A stretch of 64,000 nucleotides of DNA from Mesobacillus maritimus (GCF_023715205.1 NZ_JAMBNR010000008.1:124001-188000); one strand, 5' to 3'; positions 52,971 to 62,388 are shown, numbered from the stretch's first letter. Numbers and translations: made by a program. The notes: generated by a model from the sequence alone, not told the origin.

Positions 52971-53680
52971 ATTTCTCCCTCCCCATATTTACTTGATAAT
53001 TGCTTAAACCATTGCAATACCGATAACCCTCGTTCTTCTCGCAACGATTCTACTTTTTCCTGACCGATAACTTTTCCATATTGAATGGCAACTGCTTCAT
53101 CTAATAAAGACTCAATTTCATTAATCTCATGGGTGGCGATAATTAGTACTTGATGATCAAAATCAAGATATTTTAGCAAGCTCTGCACGATCGAATCGCG
53201 AACCATTGGATCTAACCCTGAAAACGGCTCATCTAACAGGATAGCCTCTGCGTTTCGTGAAAGAGTTGTAACGAGCTTCAATCTCCCCCGATTCCCTTTC
53301 GAAAGTGAGCGAACCTTTTTCGTAGGATCAAGTTTTAATTCTTGCAATAATTGTAATGCCTTTTCTTTATTAAAATCGGCGAATTGACTGGCGACATAAT
53401 CAATCGTCTCCTGTACAGTAAACACATCATAGAACATATCCAGCTCTGTTAAATAAGCCACTTTTTCACTTGTTTTTCTTGTAACGAGTGTTCCGTTTAA
53501 TTTCACCGCTCCTTCATCAGGAAACACAAGACCTGTCATCAATTTTAAACTTGTCGATTTCCCACTTCCATTAGGCCCTAGCAAACCGTAGATCTTTCCC
53601 TTTTCAAAAGTGAGACTGACCTTATTCAAAGCTGCAGTTTTCCCGTAAAATTTGCTTACATTTTTAAGCTCAAGTACCAT
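52967..53680 (-). CDS. ABC transporter ATP-binding protein (YtrB-like)
   Basis: A 237-residue ATPase: Walker A GPNGSGKSTSLKLM, an unusual signature LSKGNRGRLKL in place of LSGGQ, Walker B AILLDEPFSGLDP. This form is found in YtrB-type ATPases that sit behind GntR regulators. The partner permease is probably the first gene of the operon. Its ATG immediately follows the regulator's TAA. Confidence 0.92.
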   Translation of the reverse strand: MVLELKNVSKFYGKTAALNKVSLTFEKGKIYGLLGPNGSGKSTSLKLMTGLVFPDEGAVKLNGTLVTRKTSEKVAYLTELDMFYDVFTVQETIDYVASQFADFNKEKALQLLQELKLDPTKKVRSLSKGNRGRLKLVTTLSRNAEAILLDEPFSGLDPMVRDSIVQSLLKYLDFDHQVLIIATHEINEIESLLDEAVAIQYGKVIGQEKVESLREERGLSVLQWFKQLSSKYGEGEI

Positions 53681-54049
53681 TTATCTCCCCTCCCCTAAAT
53701 AGCGTTGGAGCATACCTATTAGTTGATCTTTAGAAACACCAATCTCCTCCATTTTCTGTATAAATAATTCAATAATTTCTTCTTGCATTTCTGTCCCCAA
53801 CTCCTCCATCACTTCTTCATTCGCAGCAACAAACGTTCCCTGCCCTCTCCGTGACTCTACTAATTTCAATCGTTCTAGTTCTGTATAAGTCCTCTGAATA
53901 GTGTTTGGGTTTACTCCCATATTGACAGCCATTTCCCTTACCGATGGAAGTTTATCGCCAGGTCGCCGCTTTCCTTGAACGATTTCACTGATGATTTTAT
54001 CGACTATCTGCATGTATATTGGTTTGGACGCCTGAAATTCTTCCCCCAT
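53681..54049 (-). CDS. GntR family regulator (YtrA-like)
   Basis: A 122-residue short GntR: YMQIVDKIISEIVQGKRRPGDKLPSVREMAVNMGVNPNTIQRTY is the winged helix, followed by a short helical tail ELIELFIQKMEEIG-like for dimerisation. YtrA of B. subtilis represses an ABC operon induced by cell-wall antibiotics. Here the gene is second, only 2 bp after a permease gene, and a large palindrome over the operon promoter is its likely target. Confidence 0.92.
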   Translation of the reverse strand: MGEEFQASKPIYMQIVDKIISEIVQGKRRPGDKLPSVREMAVNMGVNPNTIQRTYTELERLKLVESRRGQGTFVAANEEVMEELGTEMQEEIIELFIQKMEEIGVSKDQLIGMLQRYLGEGR

Positions 54050-54051
54050 TT

Positions 54052-54825
54052 CTACACCTCCACTTTCCGATCCAATAGCTTTGCTGCCAATCCAAGTAAC
54101 ACAGCAATTAATAAACCATATAACAGGAGCGGAATGACTGGAATGCCAGCTGGTTCAAGCATCACACTCCACTTTTCCTCACTGTACCTCAGTGCAGCAT
54201 TGGAAATAACATTTACTTTGTATTTAAAAATCAACTCACTTAATGGATCATAAGACAGAATGAGACCTTCTAATAAGTTATAGCCAAACACCAACAAAAG
54301 GACGGCTGCCCAGCGCAAGACTTTGGCACGTTTTTTTAATGAATGATAAACCGTCCAAAGGAACGTTAAACAAGAAGTAAAATAAAATCCAAACACAATT
54401 AAGGCGATGTTTAGAATAATAGCTGCTTCCCCAAACAAACGAGGTCCAATCTGTTCATATACATCACGCCCGAACCAAAAAAGATTAAAGGCCGTATAAA
54501 TTGACAATAACAGTTGCATAATCAGCTGGTAGGAAAAAATCACGGTGAATTTTGATACAATCAAATCCACAGCACGTCTTGGTGTATATAGCCATAATTG
54601 TGTTTTCGCTTCTTGATTCAAGGTGACAAACATCATGATCGGTGCAAACACAATATGAACTAGACCTAGTAAAAAAATGACCGGCAACGTCCCAGCTGGC
54701 TGTGAGGTATATGCAGACAGTCCGACCCCCGCGCCCATGGCCAAAATAATTGCTCCAGCCCATGTAAAAAACAAATTACGTGTAATTCGAAAATCCTTTT
54801 TTATTAAACCCTTTATTGGATTCAT
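54052..54825 (-). CDS. Membrane permease of the YtrA-like ABC operon
   Basis: A 257-residue protein with six hydrophobic segments, starting PIKGLIKKDFRITRNLFFTWAG. TLNQEAKTQLWLYTPRRAVDL resembles the coupling loop of ABC-2 permeases. It is first in the operon, directly under the palindromic operator, and likely partners the YtrB-like ATPase. GGGGATAAAGGG precedes the ATG. Confidence 0.82.
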   Translation of the reverse strand: MNPIKGLIKKDFRITRNLFFTWAGAIILAMGAGVGLSAYTSQPAGTLPVIFLLGLVHIVFAPIMMFVTLNQEAKTQLWLYTPRRAVDLIVSKFTVIFSYQLIMQLLLSIYTAFNLFWFGRDVYEQIGPRLFGEAAIILNIALIVFGFYFTSCLTFLWTVYHSLKKRAKVLRWAAVLLLVFGYNLLEGLILSYDPLSELIFKYKVNVISNAALRYSEEKWSVMLEPAGIPVIPLLLYGLLIAVLLGLAAKLLDRKVEV

Positions 54826-54838
54826 CCCTTTATCCCCT

Positions 54839-54884
54839 CACAATGTATTAGTGTACTAATTGAATAGTACACTAATACATTGTG
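54839..54884. promoter_or_regulatory. YtrA-like operator: perfect 20-bp inverted repeat
   Basis: The 20-base arm CACAATGTATTAGTGTACTA is repeated exactly in inverse orientation after a 6-bp spacer, ending 14 bp before the operon's first ATG. The core AGTGTACTA...TAGTACACT resembles YtrA-type GntR sites. It covers the -10 box. Confidence 0.85.
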
Positions 54885-54892
54885 ACAGTCAA
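54864..54892 (-). promoter_or_regulatory. SigA promoter of the YtrA-like operon
   Basis: TTGACT and TACTAT are spaced by 17 bp on the minus strand. The -10 lies inside the palindrome, so repressor binding would block polymerase. Confidence 0.65.
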
Positions 54893-55066
54893 TGAATTTA
54901 CAATTTATTTACATTCATAACTCTCCAATTTTTCGAAAAACGTTCATTTTAAGCTTGCTTATTGCCTGCATCAATATTAAAAGCAGACTTAATCAGATTT
55001 TAAAAAATAAGCAAAATCTACCTGTGATTGAAATAGGAGCTAAAAAATCTTTTTCACTCAAAAAAA

Positions 55067-55094
55067 AGAGACCAATTCAAAAGAATCAGTCTCT
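55067..55094 (-). terminator. Terminator of the BCCT gene
   Basis: AGAGACTGATTC-TTTT-GAATTGGTCTCT on the minus strand, then TTTTTTTG, 8 bp past the stop codon. Confidence 0.85.
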
Positions 55095-55101
55095 GCCGGA
55101 G

Positions 55102-56640
55102 TTATGGATTGCTCCTAGTTACTTCCGTTTGTTTTTTACGCGGCTTAGGCTTATGATATAAACCCAGTTCTTTCTTTTCTCGGGTTAGTGATCGGAATAG
55201 TGAAACCATCATTAACAACATAATGAACGAAAACGGAAATGCCGCAGCAATTAGTGCATTTTGTAAAGCTTGTAACCCACCACTATATAACAAAATAATT
55301 GCAACCATAGATTGCGCAATTCCCCATGTGAATTTTACTCTGTTTGGTGGTGTCAACGAACCGTATGTTGTTTGCATTCCTAATACAAATGTTGCTGAAT
55401 CGGCTGAAGTAATAAAGAAAGTACTAACAAGCACTACAGCTACAATTGATAAGAGTGTCGTCATCGGATATTCACCAAATACCGCAAACAGGACTTCCTC
55501 TGTCGCGAATTGAGATAAATCAATTGCTCCAGCATTTTGAACCTCAATCGCAGCATTTCCAAATACCGCAAACCAGAAAAAGCTAACAAGAGACGGAAGC
55601 AAAAGTACTACAATCATAAACTCTCGAATCGTTCGACCTCTTGATACTCTGGCAATAAAAATACCAACAAATGGAGACCATGAAATCCACCATGCCCAAT
55701 AAAAAATCGTCCAAGAGTTAATCCACCCACGTTGCTCTTCATTTAAAGGTGCTATGCGGAAACTCATTTGGATGATGTTTTGAATATAACCTCCCAAAGA
55801 GTCCGTGAACATATTTAAGGTTAGAATCGTTGGCCCTACAATGAACATTAAAATTAAAAGCGCAACAGCTAAAAACATATTTGCGTTACTTAAAATCTTA
55901 ATTCCTTTTCCTAACCCTGATGCAGCTGATATCATAAATAGGACCGTTACAACTGAAATGATAATTAATTGAACCGTGAAGTTATTTGGAATTCCCATCA
56001 AATAAGATAAACCACCATTAATTTGTGATGCCCCAAACCCTAATGTAGTGGCCACACCAACGACAGTTGCAAAAACAGCCAGTACATCAACAATCGTACC
56101 AAGCCAACCATCCATACTTTTTCCAAGGACAGGTTTTAGAGTGGCTGAAATTAACCCCGGTTCACCTTTTCGAAATTGGAAGTAAGCAAGCGCCAATGCC
56201 ACAAGTGCATAGATTGCCCACGCATGGATCCCCCAATGGAAAAATGCGTATCTTAAAGCCTCTTTATGGGCAGCATTCGAACCACCCTCCGCCAATGGAG
56301 GTGTCAAAAAGTGTGATAGTGGTTCAGCAGCGCCCCAGAACACTAGACCAATTCCCATCCCAGCACTAAATAACATCGCAAACCAGGAAGCACGAGTAAA
56401 TTCAGGTTTTTCATCAGATTTCCCTAAACGAATCGCACCAACTGGACTGAAAATGAGAAACAAGCAAAAAATCGTAATAACAGTCACTAAAATTAAATAA
56501 TACCAACCAAAAGCAGAGGTCAGAAACGCTTGAATGTTACCTGTCATGGTTTCAAAGGTATCTGGTGCGAGTACACCAAACAACACCGCAACAAGGACAA
56601 TCGCTACAGAGATCCAGAATACGTTTGATATCTTTTTCAT
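55102..56640 (-). CDS. BCCT family betaine/carnitine/choline transporter
   Basis: A 512-residue transporter with twelve helices. The Na/substrate motif is [16 protein letters not shown] and the Trp box is [21 protein letters not shown] followed by SRGRTIREF. The layout matches OpuD/BetL, which import glycine betaine with Na+ under osmotic stress. The positively charged end KPKPRKKQ may sense osmolarity. ATG 56640 follows AAAGGAA; the frame is open to 56679. No betaine synthesis genes are near. Confidence 0.92.
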   Translation of the reverse strand: MKKISNVFWISVAIVLVAVLFGVLAPDTFETMTGNIQAFLTSAFGWYYLILVTVITIFCLFLIFSPVGAIRLGKSDEKPEFTRASWFAMLFSAGMGIGLVFWGAAEPLSHFLTPPLAEGGSNAAHKEALRYAFFHWGIHAWAIYALVALALAYFQFRKGEPGLISATLKPVLGKSMDGWLGTIVDVLAVFATVVGVATTLGFGASQINGGLSYLMGIPNNFTVQLIIISVVTVLFMISAASGLGKGIKILSNANMFLAVALLILMFIVGPTILTLNMFTDSLGGYIQNIIQMSFRIAPLNEEQRGWINSWTIFYWAWWISWSPFVGIFIARVSRGRTIREFMIVVLLLPSLVSFFWFAVFGNAAIEVQNAGAIDLSQFATEEVLFAVFGEYPMTTLLSIVAVVLVSTFFITSADSATFVLGMQTTYGSLTPPNRVKFTWGIAQSMVAIILLYSGGLQALQNALIAAAFPFSFIMLLMMVSLFRSLTREKKELGLYHKPKPRKKQTEVTRSNP

Positions 56641-56843
56641 CGAATGTTCCTTTCTATACGTTCTATATGTATGGGGCACCCTGCTTACGATAGCAGAAGT
56701 CAGACTTTATAACCCTAACAAATACTGCACTTAGTTTGCAAAAGTTTTGCTGAAATTATCACGAATAAGTATGTAATCTTAAAAAAGTTGATAAAAAGGA
56801 AAATATTTCAGTTCCATTGATAACACACATCACAAAACAAAAA

Positions 56844-56876
56844 CCAGGCACCACCCAAATTCTGGATGGTGCCTGG
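56844..56876. repeat. Palindromic GGATGGTGCC repeat, copy 3
   Basis: CCAGGCACCACCCA and TGGATGGTGCCTGG form a stem with one mismatch, and GGCACC follows. On the minus strand TTTTTG comes after it, 46 bp past the nucleotidyltransferase stop, so it can act as that gene's terminator. Confidence 0.8.
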
Positions 56877-56922
56877 CACCTATAAATAAAACCCATAAAT
56901 GGAAAATTATTCTACAGGAGAT

Positions 56923-57639
56923 TTATTGCTCACTTTTTCCGAGGGCAAATCCCTCGAAGAGTCTGCCACCATAAGGTTCTAAAGTTTTTTCTACGAAATG
57001 AACTACTTGTTCTTTTTCTCCAGTACGGTAAAAAGTGTCAAAAACAGCAACAAATTCATTTGTCCAATTTTCATCAAACTGGCGTATTGAACGTAGCAAC
57101 CATTTCGATGTGCCCACCCACTTTCGATTTGTGCGCAAAACAAATTCACTTACTAACTCAGCTAGTGCGTTCGCAATAAACAAATCCTCAGCACGATCTC
57201 GATTACCAATAAAGTCATCTAAAACGTCTGTGATGAAATAACGCTTTAGTTGAATGTCCTCTTGTGTCCACTCTTCCGGCCCATGTTTTAAAAGCGTTTG
57301 AGCTTCTCGTTTTATTCCTTCCATTTTTCCATTGTCTATTAAAATGAGTCCTTCTGAAACCATTCTCGGTAATGACGGCCTCGCTCGCTTACAATCACTC
57401 TTAAAATATTCCTTATAAGAAGAGAAGTTATGAACGAACACCTCTATGGGCCACTCAAACGCGATTAAAGATTCACGGTAAGCATTCATTAAATTTGGAT
57501 CAAAAACCACAACATCAAGATCAGACGTTTCTGTAGCTTCTCCTCGCACAGCACTTCCAGCTAAAATAGCACCCGCACAAGTGGGAAAATAAGTCGCAAC
57601 GAACTGCCTTGCAGCATCAACTGGGTTCAATCTTTCCAT
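56923..57639 (-). CDS. Nucleotidyltransferase-domain protein
   Basis: A 238-residue protein with the minimal nucleotidyltransferase motif AGSAVRGEATETSDLDVVVFDP (GSxxxG...SDLD). The C-terminal half is helical. Such proteins include antibiotic adenylyltransferases and toxin-antitoxin MNT parts; no HEPN partner is adjacent. ATG 57639 is preferred, with AAGGAG 12 nt upstream; TTG 57666 is an alternative. Substrate unknown. Confidence 0.82.
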   Translation of the reverse strand: MERLNPVDAARQFVATYFPTCAGAILAGSAVRGEATETSDLDVVVFDPNLMNAYRESLIAFEWPIEVFVHNFSSYKEYFKSDCKRARPSLPRMVSEGLILIDNGKMEGIKREAQTLLKHGPEEWTQEDIQLKRYFITDVLDDFIGNRDRAEDLFIANALAELVSEFVLRTNRKWVGTSKWLLRSIRQFDENWTNEFVAVFDTFYRTGEKEQVVHFVEKTLEPYGGRLFEGFALGKSEQ

Positions 57640-57684
57640 AATCGAATTCCACTCCTTCTCCCTCAACTTCCTTTCCGTCTAAAA

Positions 57685-57708
57685 AAGCATAGCACTATTG
57701 CTATGCTT
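57685..57708 (-). terminator. Terminator of the GNAT gene at 57744
   Basis: AAGCATAGCA and TGCTATGCTT are perfect arms with a 4-nt loop, followed by TTTTAG on the minus strand. Confidence 0.88.
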
Positions 57709-57743
57709 AACAGTGAATCGAAATTCAATAATTCACGTCCACT

Positions 57744-58304
57744 TTATCTAACCTTTGAATAAATGCATGTGTCTCTCAATTCCTTCCCATCCACGGAGAC
57801 ATCATCATTTATCAAAGTAGCTTCTAAGGTAAAACCTAACCTCTCTGGAATCGCTCGACTTTTTACGTTTTTGGCATCACAACGAATTTCTACCCGACGT
57901 GCTTTTAGTTCTTGAAAGGCAAACTCTGTAATCCCCTCGACAGCTTCCGACATAAATCCTTGACCACTAAAACGGCTGTCAATCCAATAACCGATTTCAA
58001 ACTTCGGGACCGACCAATTAATGCGATGTAGTCCAGATGAGGCAACCAACTCACCTGTTTCTTTTAGAAAAACGAGCAATCTTAAATCGTCACGCTTTAA
58101 AAAATTTATATGAGCTTGTCTAATATTCAATTCAACCTCTTCTTCGGTTTGTTCCTTTCGGGCGAACGGCATCCAAGGTCTTAAATCCTTCATCGAAGAA
58201 CGAATAGCTTGATAAACGGCCTGCCCATCTCCAGGACGCGGTATACGTATGAGCAAACGCTCTGTTGTAAACTCTTCAGGAAAGTCTATAAAAAGTGGAT
58301 CCAT
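57744..58304 (-). CDS. GNAT N-acetyltransferase (RimJ/RimL type)
   Basis: A 186-residue protein: FTTERLLIRIPRPGDGQAVY, FEIGYWIDSRFSGQGFMSEA (acetyl-CoA site) and IPERLGFTLEATLIND near the end. It resembles YdaF/RimL. I give ATG 58304; GTG 58316, preceded by AAGGG, is as likely. The target amine is unknown. Confidence 0.88.
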   Translation of the reverse strand: MDPLFIDFPEEFTTERLLIRIPRPGDGQAVYQAIRSSMKDLRPWMPFARKEQTEEEVELNIRQAHINFLKRDDLRLLVFLKETGELVASSGLHRINWSVPKFEIGYWIDSRFSGQGFMSEAVEGITEFAFQELKARRVEIRCDAKNVKSRAIPERLGFTLEATLINDDVSVDGKELRDTCIYSKVR

Positions 58305-58470
58305 TTTTCTTCTCACTCATCCCTTCATTGCATTTTTGTCTTATTTTAATTTAATGGCTCTTTGCGATAATTCAAGCGATTAATTTCCCCATAATTATCG
58401 AAAAGAGCTACATATTATAAGTAAGCATTCCAATCTCAAGAGGTGTTTTTAGATTTATAGTTGAATGTGC

Positions 58471-59238
58471 TCAACCCCCATAAAGAAATTCAATCACTCT
58501 TGGAAAACGTTCTCTCCATGCTTCACCGGAATGTACTCCATTCTCGACAATGGTAAATTTAAGTTTTGACACTCTCTCTTTTAAAAGTCCATAAGCCCAT
58601 AAATTGCAAGCAAGGTATTCTTCACTGCTCATTCTTCCTGTATCTTCATTTGTACCGATATCAATATAAAGTTTTTTGATAGAATCAAAATCGGTCATTT
58701 CAATCCGCTTTTTCAATTTTTCTTCATTAAACCAAAATGCCGAAGACAAACAAGCCAACTTCTTGAAAATGGTCGGATATTTGCATGCTGCATAAAGTGT
58801 AATTAACCCACCCATTGAACTCCCAGCCATAGAAGTATCTTCAGTGTCCGTTCGATACTTTTTATCGATGGATGGTTTAAGCTCATTTACAATAAAATCT
58901 ACATATACGTCCCCAAGTCCCCCAACAATACCTTTTTCTCCATTGATTCTTTCACGAATAAAATCATTCTCCCAAGGTCCGTATTCATCAACACGCCCCA
59001 ACCCCCTCGCGCAATCAATTCCTACAACGATGATCTCATAACCACTTTTATCCAAGTATTCAGCAATTCGCCAACTAACTCCTTGTTTCGTATCTTCATC
59101 TCGAAACAAATACTGTCCATCATGCATGTACAAGACAGGAAAATGTTTATTTGTTGTTTTGTAATTAGGCGGTAAATACACACGAATCACTCGTTGCTGA
59201 TTAAACGAGGGGATATTCACTTCGAACTGTTCTAACAA
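58471..59238 (-). CDS. Putative esterase (esterase D / Fes-like alpha/beta hydrolase)
   Basis: A 255-residue hydrolase: RVIRVYLPPNYKTTNKHFPV followed by LYMHDGQYLF, nucleophile motif AGSSMGGLITLY, and late IVENGVHSGEAWRERFP with the catalytic His. This matches PF00756-type esterases such as YbbA/BesA. The start is TTG 59238, 10 nt after AAGGAG; the frame is open to 59271. Ferri-siderophore esterase is possible, but no siderophore genes are in the window. Confidence 0.85.
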   Translation of the reverse strand: MLEQFEVNIPSFNQQRVIRVYLPPNYKTTNKHFPVLYMHDGQYLFRDEDTKQGVSWRIAEYLDKSGYEIIVVGIDCARGLGRVDEYGPWENDFIRERINGEKGIVGGLGDVYVDFIVNELKPSIDKKYRTDTEDTSMAGSSMGGLITLYAACKYPTIFKKLACLSSAFWFNEEKLKKRIEMTDFDSIKKLYIDIGTNEDTGRMSSEEYLACNLWAYGLLKERVSKLKFTIVENGVHSGEAWRERFPRVIEFLYGG

Positions 59239-59464
59239 GAAAAATTCACTCCTTCTCCATAGTCCCCGCATTGTTTAGTTAATATTCAGAATATTATACA
59301 ACACAATTTTTTAAAATAGTAGTCCTGTTAGCTTATTAATGATTGCTTCTCATTTCCCTTGAAATTAATAAAAAGTAAAATCCATATAATTTATTTCTCA
59401 GACATAAACCTTCCCTTGTTTATGCATACTTGTATTAAACGGAATAATAGGGTGGGGACCACTT

Positions 59465-59902
59465 TTGAAAAATAGGTTTATCGCAGCTTTGTTATCCTTT
59501 GTAATCCCTGGATTTGGGCAAATTTACAATAAACAATTCGCAAAAGGAATCACCTTGTTGGTCATAGAAAACATAATTAATAAGCTCGCCAATATCAACT
59601 TGGCTTTAATGCTATCTTTAAATGGACATGCTCGAGAGGCTTTAAGCACGGTCCATTTTGACCATGCGTTGTTTTATCCAGGTTTTTTTGCACTGGCAAC
59701 CTTTGATGCTGTTTTATTTGCTGAGAATGATTTGAATAAGAATGGTGCTTTTTGGTTTGTTATCTCAGGATTAGTAGGAACGATGGGGATTATCTATAGC
59801 AATAATTTGCCAATCCCTGTATTTAGCGTTGGTTTCACGATGATCGTTCTCATGTTGATTGGTACTTATGGATGCTCCCGAACAAAACAAAACAGCGCAT
59901 AA
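59465..59902 (+). CDS. TM2-like small membrane protein
   Basis: A 145-residue protein with four hydrophobic segments. The opening FIAALLSFVIPGFGQIYNKQFAKG matches the PGxGQxYxG motif of TM2/DUF5683-type proteins. It starts with TTG at 59465 after GGTGGGG. Function unknown. It is convergent with the GNAT gene at 59918, with only 15 bp between. Confidence 0.7.
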   Translation: MKNRFIAALLSFVIPGFGQIYNKQFAKGITLLVIENIINKLANINLALMLSLNGHAREALSTVHFDHALFYPGFFALATFDAVLFAENDLNKNGAFWFVISGLVGTMGIIYSNNLPIPVFSVGFTMIVLMLIGTYGCSRTKQNSA

Positions 59903-59917
59903 CGCTCGTTCAATCTT

Positions 59918-60415
59918 TTATAGTAGCTTTGCCATGTAATATTCATCTCGAAAGCGCCCTTCTATAAAGAGGGAATGTTTTTTCAAGCCTTCTATCTTAA
60001 ATCCCATCCTTTTATAAAGTTTAACTCCACTTTCGTTGTCCTTAACCACCGTTAGCTCCAACCTGTGAATTTTATGCTCAGTCGCCCATTTGTCTAAGTA
60101 CGCAAATAGTTTTTTTCCATTTCCTTGACCCCGATATTTTTTTAATATACCAATCACAATATAAGCAGAATGCTGATTTCGTTTAGCACTCCCCCCAATC
60201 ACCAGGAGATAGCCAAGTAAATGATTGTCCTTTTCTGCAACAATAATCGTTGAATTTTCTTGATTTTGCATGGACTTTATCCACTTTTTTTGCTGTTCCA
60301 CGTCAATTTTTCTTTCACCTGGTTCCATCAGCATAAATTCAGATTCGTTTTCGACTTGTCTTATTAAATTTCCAAGAGCAAGTGCATCCTGTTCATTAAT
60401 TTCACGGATAATCAT
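59918..60415 (-). CDS. GNAT N-acetyltransferase
   Basis: A 165-residue GNAT: IIREINEQDALALGNLIRQV at the N-terminus, motif A ILKKYRGQGNGKKLFAYL, and VKLYKRMGFKIEGLKKHSLF at the end, typical of diamine or ribosomal-type acetyltransferases. GGAGGAGATTGA precedes the ATG. Substrate unknown. Confidence 0.9.
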   Translation of the reverse strand: MIIREINEQDALALGNLIRQVENESEFMLMEPGERKIDVEQQKKWIKSMQNQENSTIIVAEKDNHLLGYLLVIGGSAKRNQHSAYIVIGILKKYRGQGNGKKLFAYLDKWATEHKIHRLELTVVKDNESGVKLYKRMGFKIEGLKKHSLFIEGRFRDEYYMAKLL

Positions 60416-60472
60416 TCAATCTCCTCCTATAATTACGCATCAGTGTTAAATCCGATAGACTTTCATAAAAAA

Positions 60473-60489
60473 TTCCAATACAATTGGAA
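60473..60489. promoter_or_regulatory. Inverted repeat upstream of guaD
   Basis: TTCCAAT-ACA-ATTGGAA is a perfect 7-3-7 palindrome about 36 bp before the guanine deaminase ATG. It could be an operator. Confidence 0.4.
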
Positions 60490-60499
60490 CATACTAACC

Positions 60500-60512
60500 A
60501 AAAACGAACATT
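60500..60512 (+). promoter_or_regulatory. Single PurBox-like sequence
   Basis: AAAAACGAACATT fits the AWWWCCGAACWWT PurR box with one mismatch. PurR normally needs two inverted copies and only one is seen. Confidence 0.25.
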
Positions 60513-60524
60513 GAGGTGTTAAAC

Positions 60525-61895
60525 ATGATCAATCGTACGATTATTTTTCTAGGCACTGCTTTCACTAGCGCTTCACCAAAAGTGGTTAAAGTACTAAAAG
60601 ACCATTTATTTTTCATTGGGAATGATGGATTGATTGAAAAAATTGTCTCCCCAGACTCCCCGGACTATCAAGCTTTACTGGAAACCTATCAAAATGATCC
60701 TAGTTTCCACAAAGTCCCTGAAGGGCAATTTCTTTTCCCTGGCTTTGTTGACTTGCATGTCCATGCACCACAATGGGCTCAATCTGGAACTGCACTTGAT
60801 CTCCCCCTTTATGAATGGTTAAACACATATACTTTCCCTATTGAAGCAAAGTTTTCCGATACCAATTTTGCTCAAACCGTTTACGAGGAAGTCGTAAATA
60901 CACTATTAGCAAATGGCACAACAACCGCACTTTATTTTGCAACTGTCCATAAAGAAGCAAGTTTAATCCTTGCAGAAATATGCGCTAGAAAGGGGCAACG
61001 CGGATTAGTAGGAAAAGTTGTAATGGATGATTCTAAACAAAACCCTGATTACTATCGCGACTATGATTCAAAAACTGCTCTGGCTGATACAGAAGAATTT
61101 ATTTTAGCGGTAAAAAAACTAGCAAGTTCCACCAAGCAAGGAGTATATCCAGTTGTCACCCCACGTTTTATTCCAAGCTGTACGGACGATGCCTTAAAAG
61201 GTTTAGGGGAACTCGCAAAGAAATATGACACACATATTCAATCCCACTGCAGCGAGAGCGACTGGGCCCATCAATTTGTAAAGGAACGCTTCGATAAGAA
61301 CGACGCCTTTGCTTTACATGATTTTGGACTCTTACAGGAGAAATCGGTTATGGCGCATTGTATATTCTTAGAGGAAGAGGATGCTGAACTTTTCGCAAGA
61401 ACAGGAACTGCAATCAGCCATTGCCCTGTTTCAAATGCATACTTTGGAAATGGTGTGCTCCCACTTGCTCATTTGCAGTCAAAAGGAGTAGAAATTGGTT
61501 TGGGTTCCGATATCTCGGGAGGCTTCTCACCTAGTCTCTTTGACAATGCTCGCCAAACAGTAATTTCGTCACGAATGCTAGAAGATGGTGTCAACACAGC
61601 TCTCCCTCCAGAAAAGCGCGGTCGAGAAAATTCTCGTATTACGATTAATGAAGCGTTTTATCTAGCAACAGCAGGCGGTGGCGAAAGTTTAAGTCTGCCT
61701 ATAGGTCGTATAGAGGAGAACTATGCTTGGGATGTCCAAATTATTGATCCTTTTTTGATGTCTGCAAAACTGCCGATATTTGATGAAAGTGAAAATCTCT
61801 TAGATGTGTTCCAAAAAATTATGTATCTAGCATCACCTGAAAACATTCGTGAAGTCTGGGTACAAGGCGAAAGGGTCCATACACGACTAGATTAA
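60525..61895 (+). CDS. guaD: Guanine deaminase (amidohydrolase type)
   Basis: A 456-residue metal amidohydrolase. The family-specific zinc motif is GFVDLHVHAPQWAQSG, followed by DLPLYEWLNTYTFPIE; other ligands are in QSHCSESDWAH, AHCIFLEEED and GLGSDISGG. It converts guanine to xanthine and ammonia. This is the ATZ/TRZ-like type, unlike the small CDA-fold GuaD of B. subtilis. ATG 60525 follows GAGGTG. No permease or xanthine dehydrogenase genes are near. Confidence 0.92.
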   Translation: MINRTIIFLGTAFTSASPKVVKVLKDHLFFIGNDGLIEKIVSPDSPDYQALLETYQNDPSFHKVPEGQFLFPGFVDLHVHAPQWAQSGTALDLPLYEWLNTYTFPIEAKFSDTNFAQTVYEEVVNTLLANGTTTALYFATVHKEASLILAEICARKGQRGLVGKVVMDDSKQNPDYYRDYDSKTALADTEEFILAVKKLASSTKQGVYPVVTPRFIPSCTDDALKGLGELAKKYDTHIQSHCSESDWAHQFVKERFDKNDAFALHDFGLLQEKSVMAHCIFLEEEDAELFARTGTAISHCPVSNAYFGNGVLPLAHLQSKGVEIGLGSDISGGFSPSLFDNARQTVISSRMLEDGVNTALPPEKRGRENSRITINEAFYLATAGGGESLSLPIGRIEENYAWDVQIIDPFLMSAKLPIFDESENLLDVFQKIMYLASPENIREVWVQGERVHTRLD

Positions 61896-61966
61896 TTCCT
61901 GGACTTGCAAAGGATATTCCTATCTTTATGTAGAATACTTTTAAAAGTTCAATTTAGGAGGTAAAA

Positions 61967-62374
61967 ATGTCAAGTTCTACATTTATTTCACATGTTGCAA
62001 CCATTGAAATACCCGTGATCAATCTTGAGCAGTCTGTTAACTTCTATATGGACGTGCTTGGAGTTGAACTCGAATTCAAGGGAGAAAAGAATGCGATGCT
62101 AACGTTTAAAAAGGAAGGTGTCCCAACATTCTTTTTGGTAGAAACGGAAACCACACAAGGCACCTCTTTTAAAAATACCAATACTGGTGTCGTTCACAGC
62201 GTTATTGATTTCTACACACCCAGATTACAAGATTTTTATCAATGGCTAAAAGAAAAAAACATTGAAGTCGGCCCCCTAAATATTCATCCTAAAAATGGGT
62301 ACGGCGGCTTCGGGTTTAAAGATCCCAATGGAAACCTTCTAAGTGCAACAAATGTTTTACATGAAGGTCAATGA
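61967..62374 (+). CDS. VOC family protein
   Basis: A 135-residue protein of the VOC fold: THVATIEIPVINLEQSVNFY-type start, YMDVLGVELEFKGEKNAML, and GFGFKDPNGNLLSATNV at the end. It may be a lyase or resistance protein; the final metal ligand position is Ser/Ala rather than Glu (LLSATN), so it may lack a metal. AGGAGG lies before the ATG. Confidence 0.88.
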   Translation: MSSSTFISHVATIEIPVINLEQSVNFYMDVLGVELEFKGEKNAMLTFKKEGVPTFFLVETETTQGTSFKNTNTGVVHSVIDFYTPRLQDFYQWLKEKNIEVGPLNIHPKNGYGGFGFKDPNGNLLSATNVLHEGQ

Positions 62375-62388
62375 AAAACTGCATTCAC

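Noticed and set aside
54485-54763. 92-codon minus frame
   Set aside because: Alternative frame inside the permease gene.
56923-57639. MNT-HEPN toxin-antitoxin pair
   Set aside because: The nucleotidyltransferase motif is present but no HEPN gene lies on either side.
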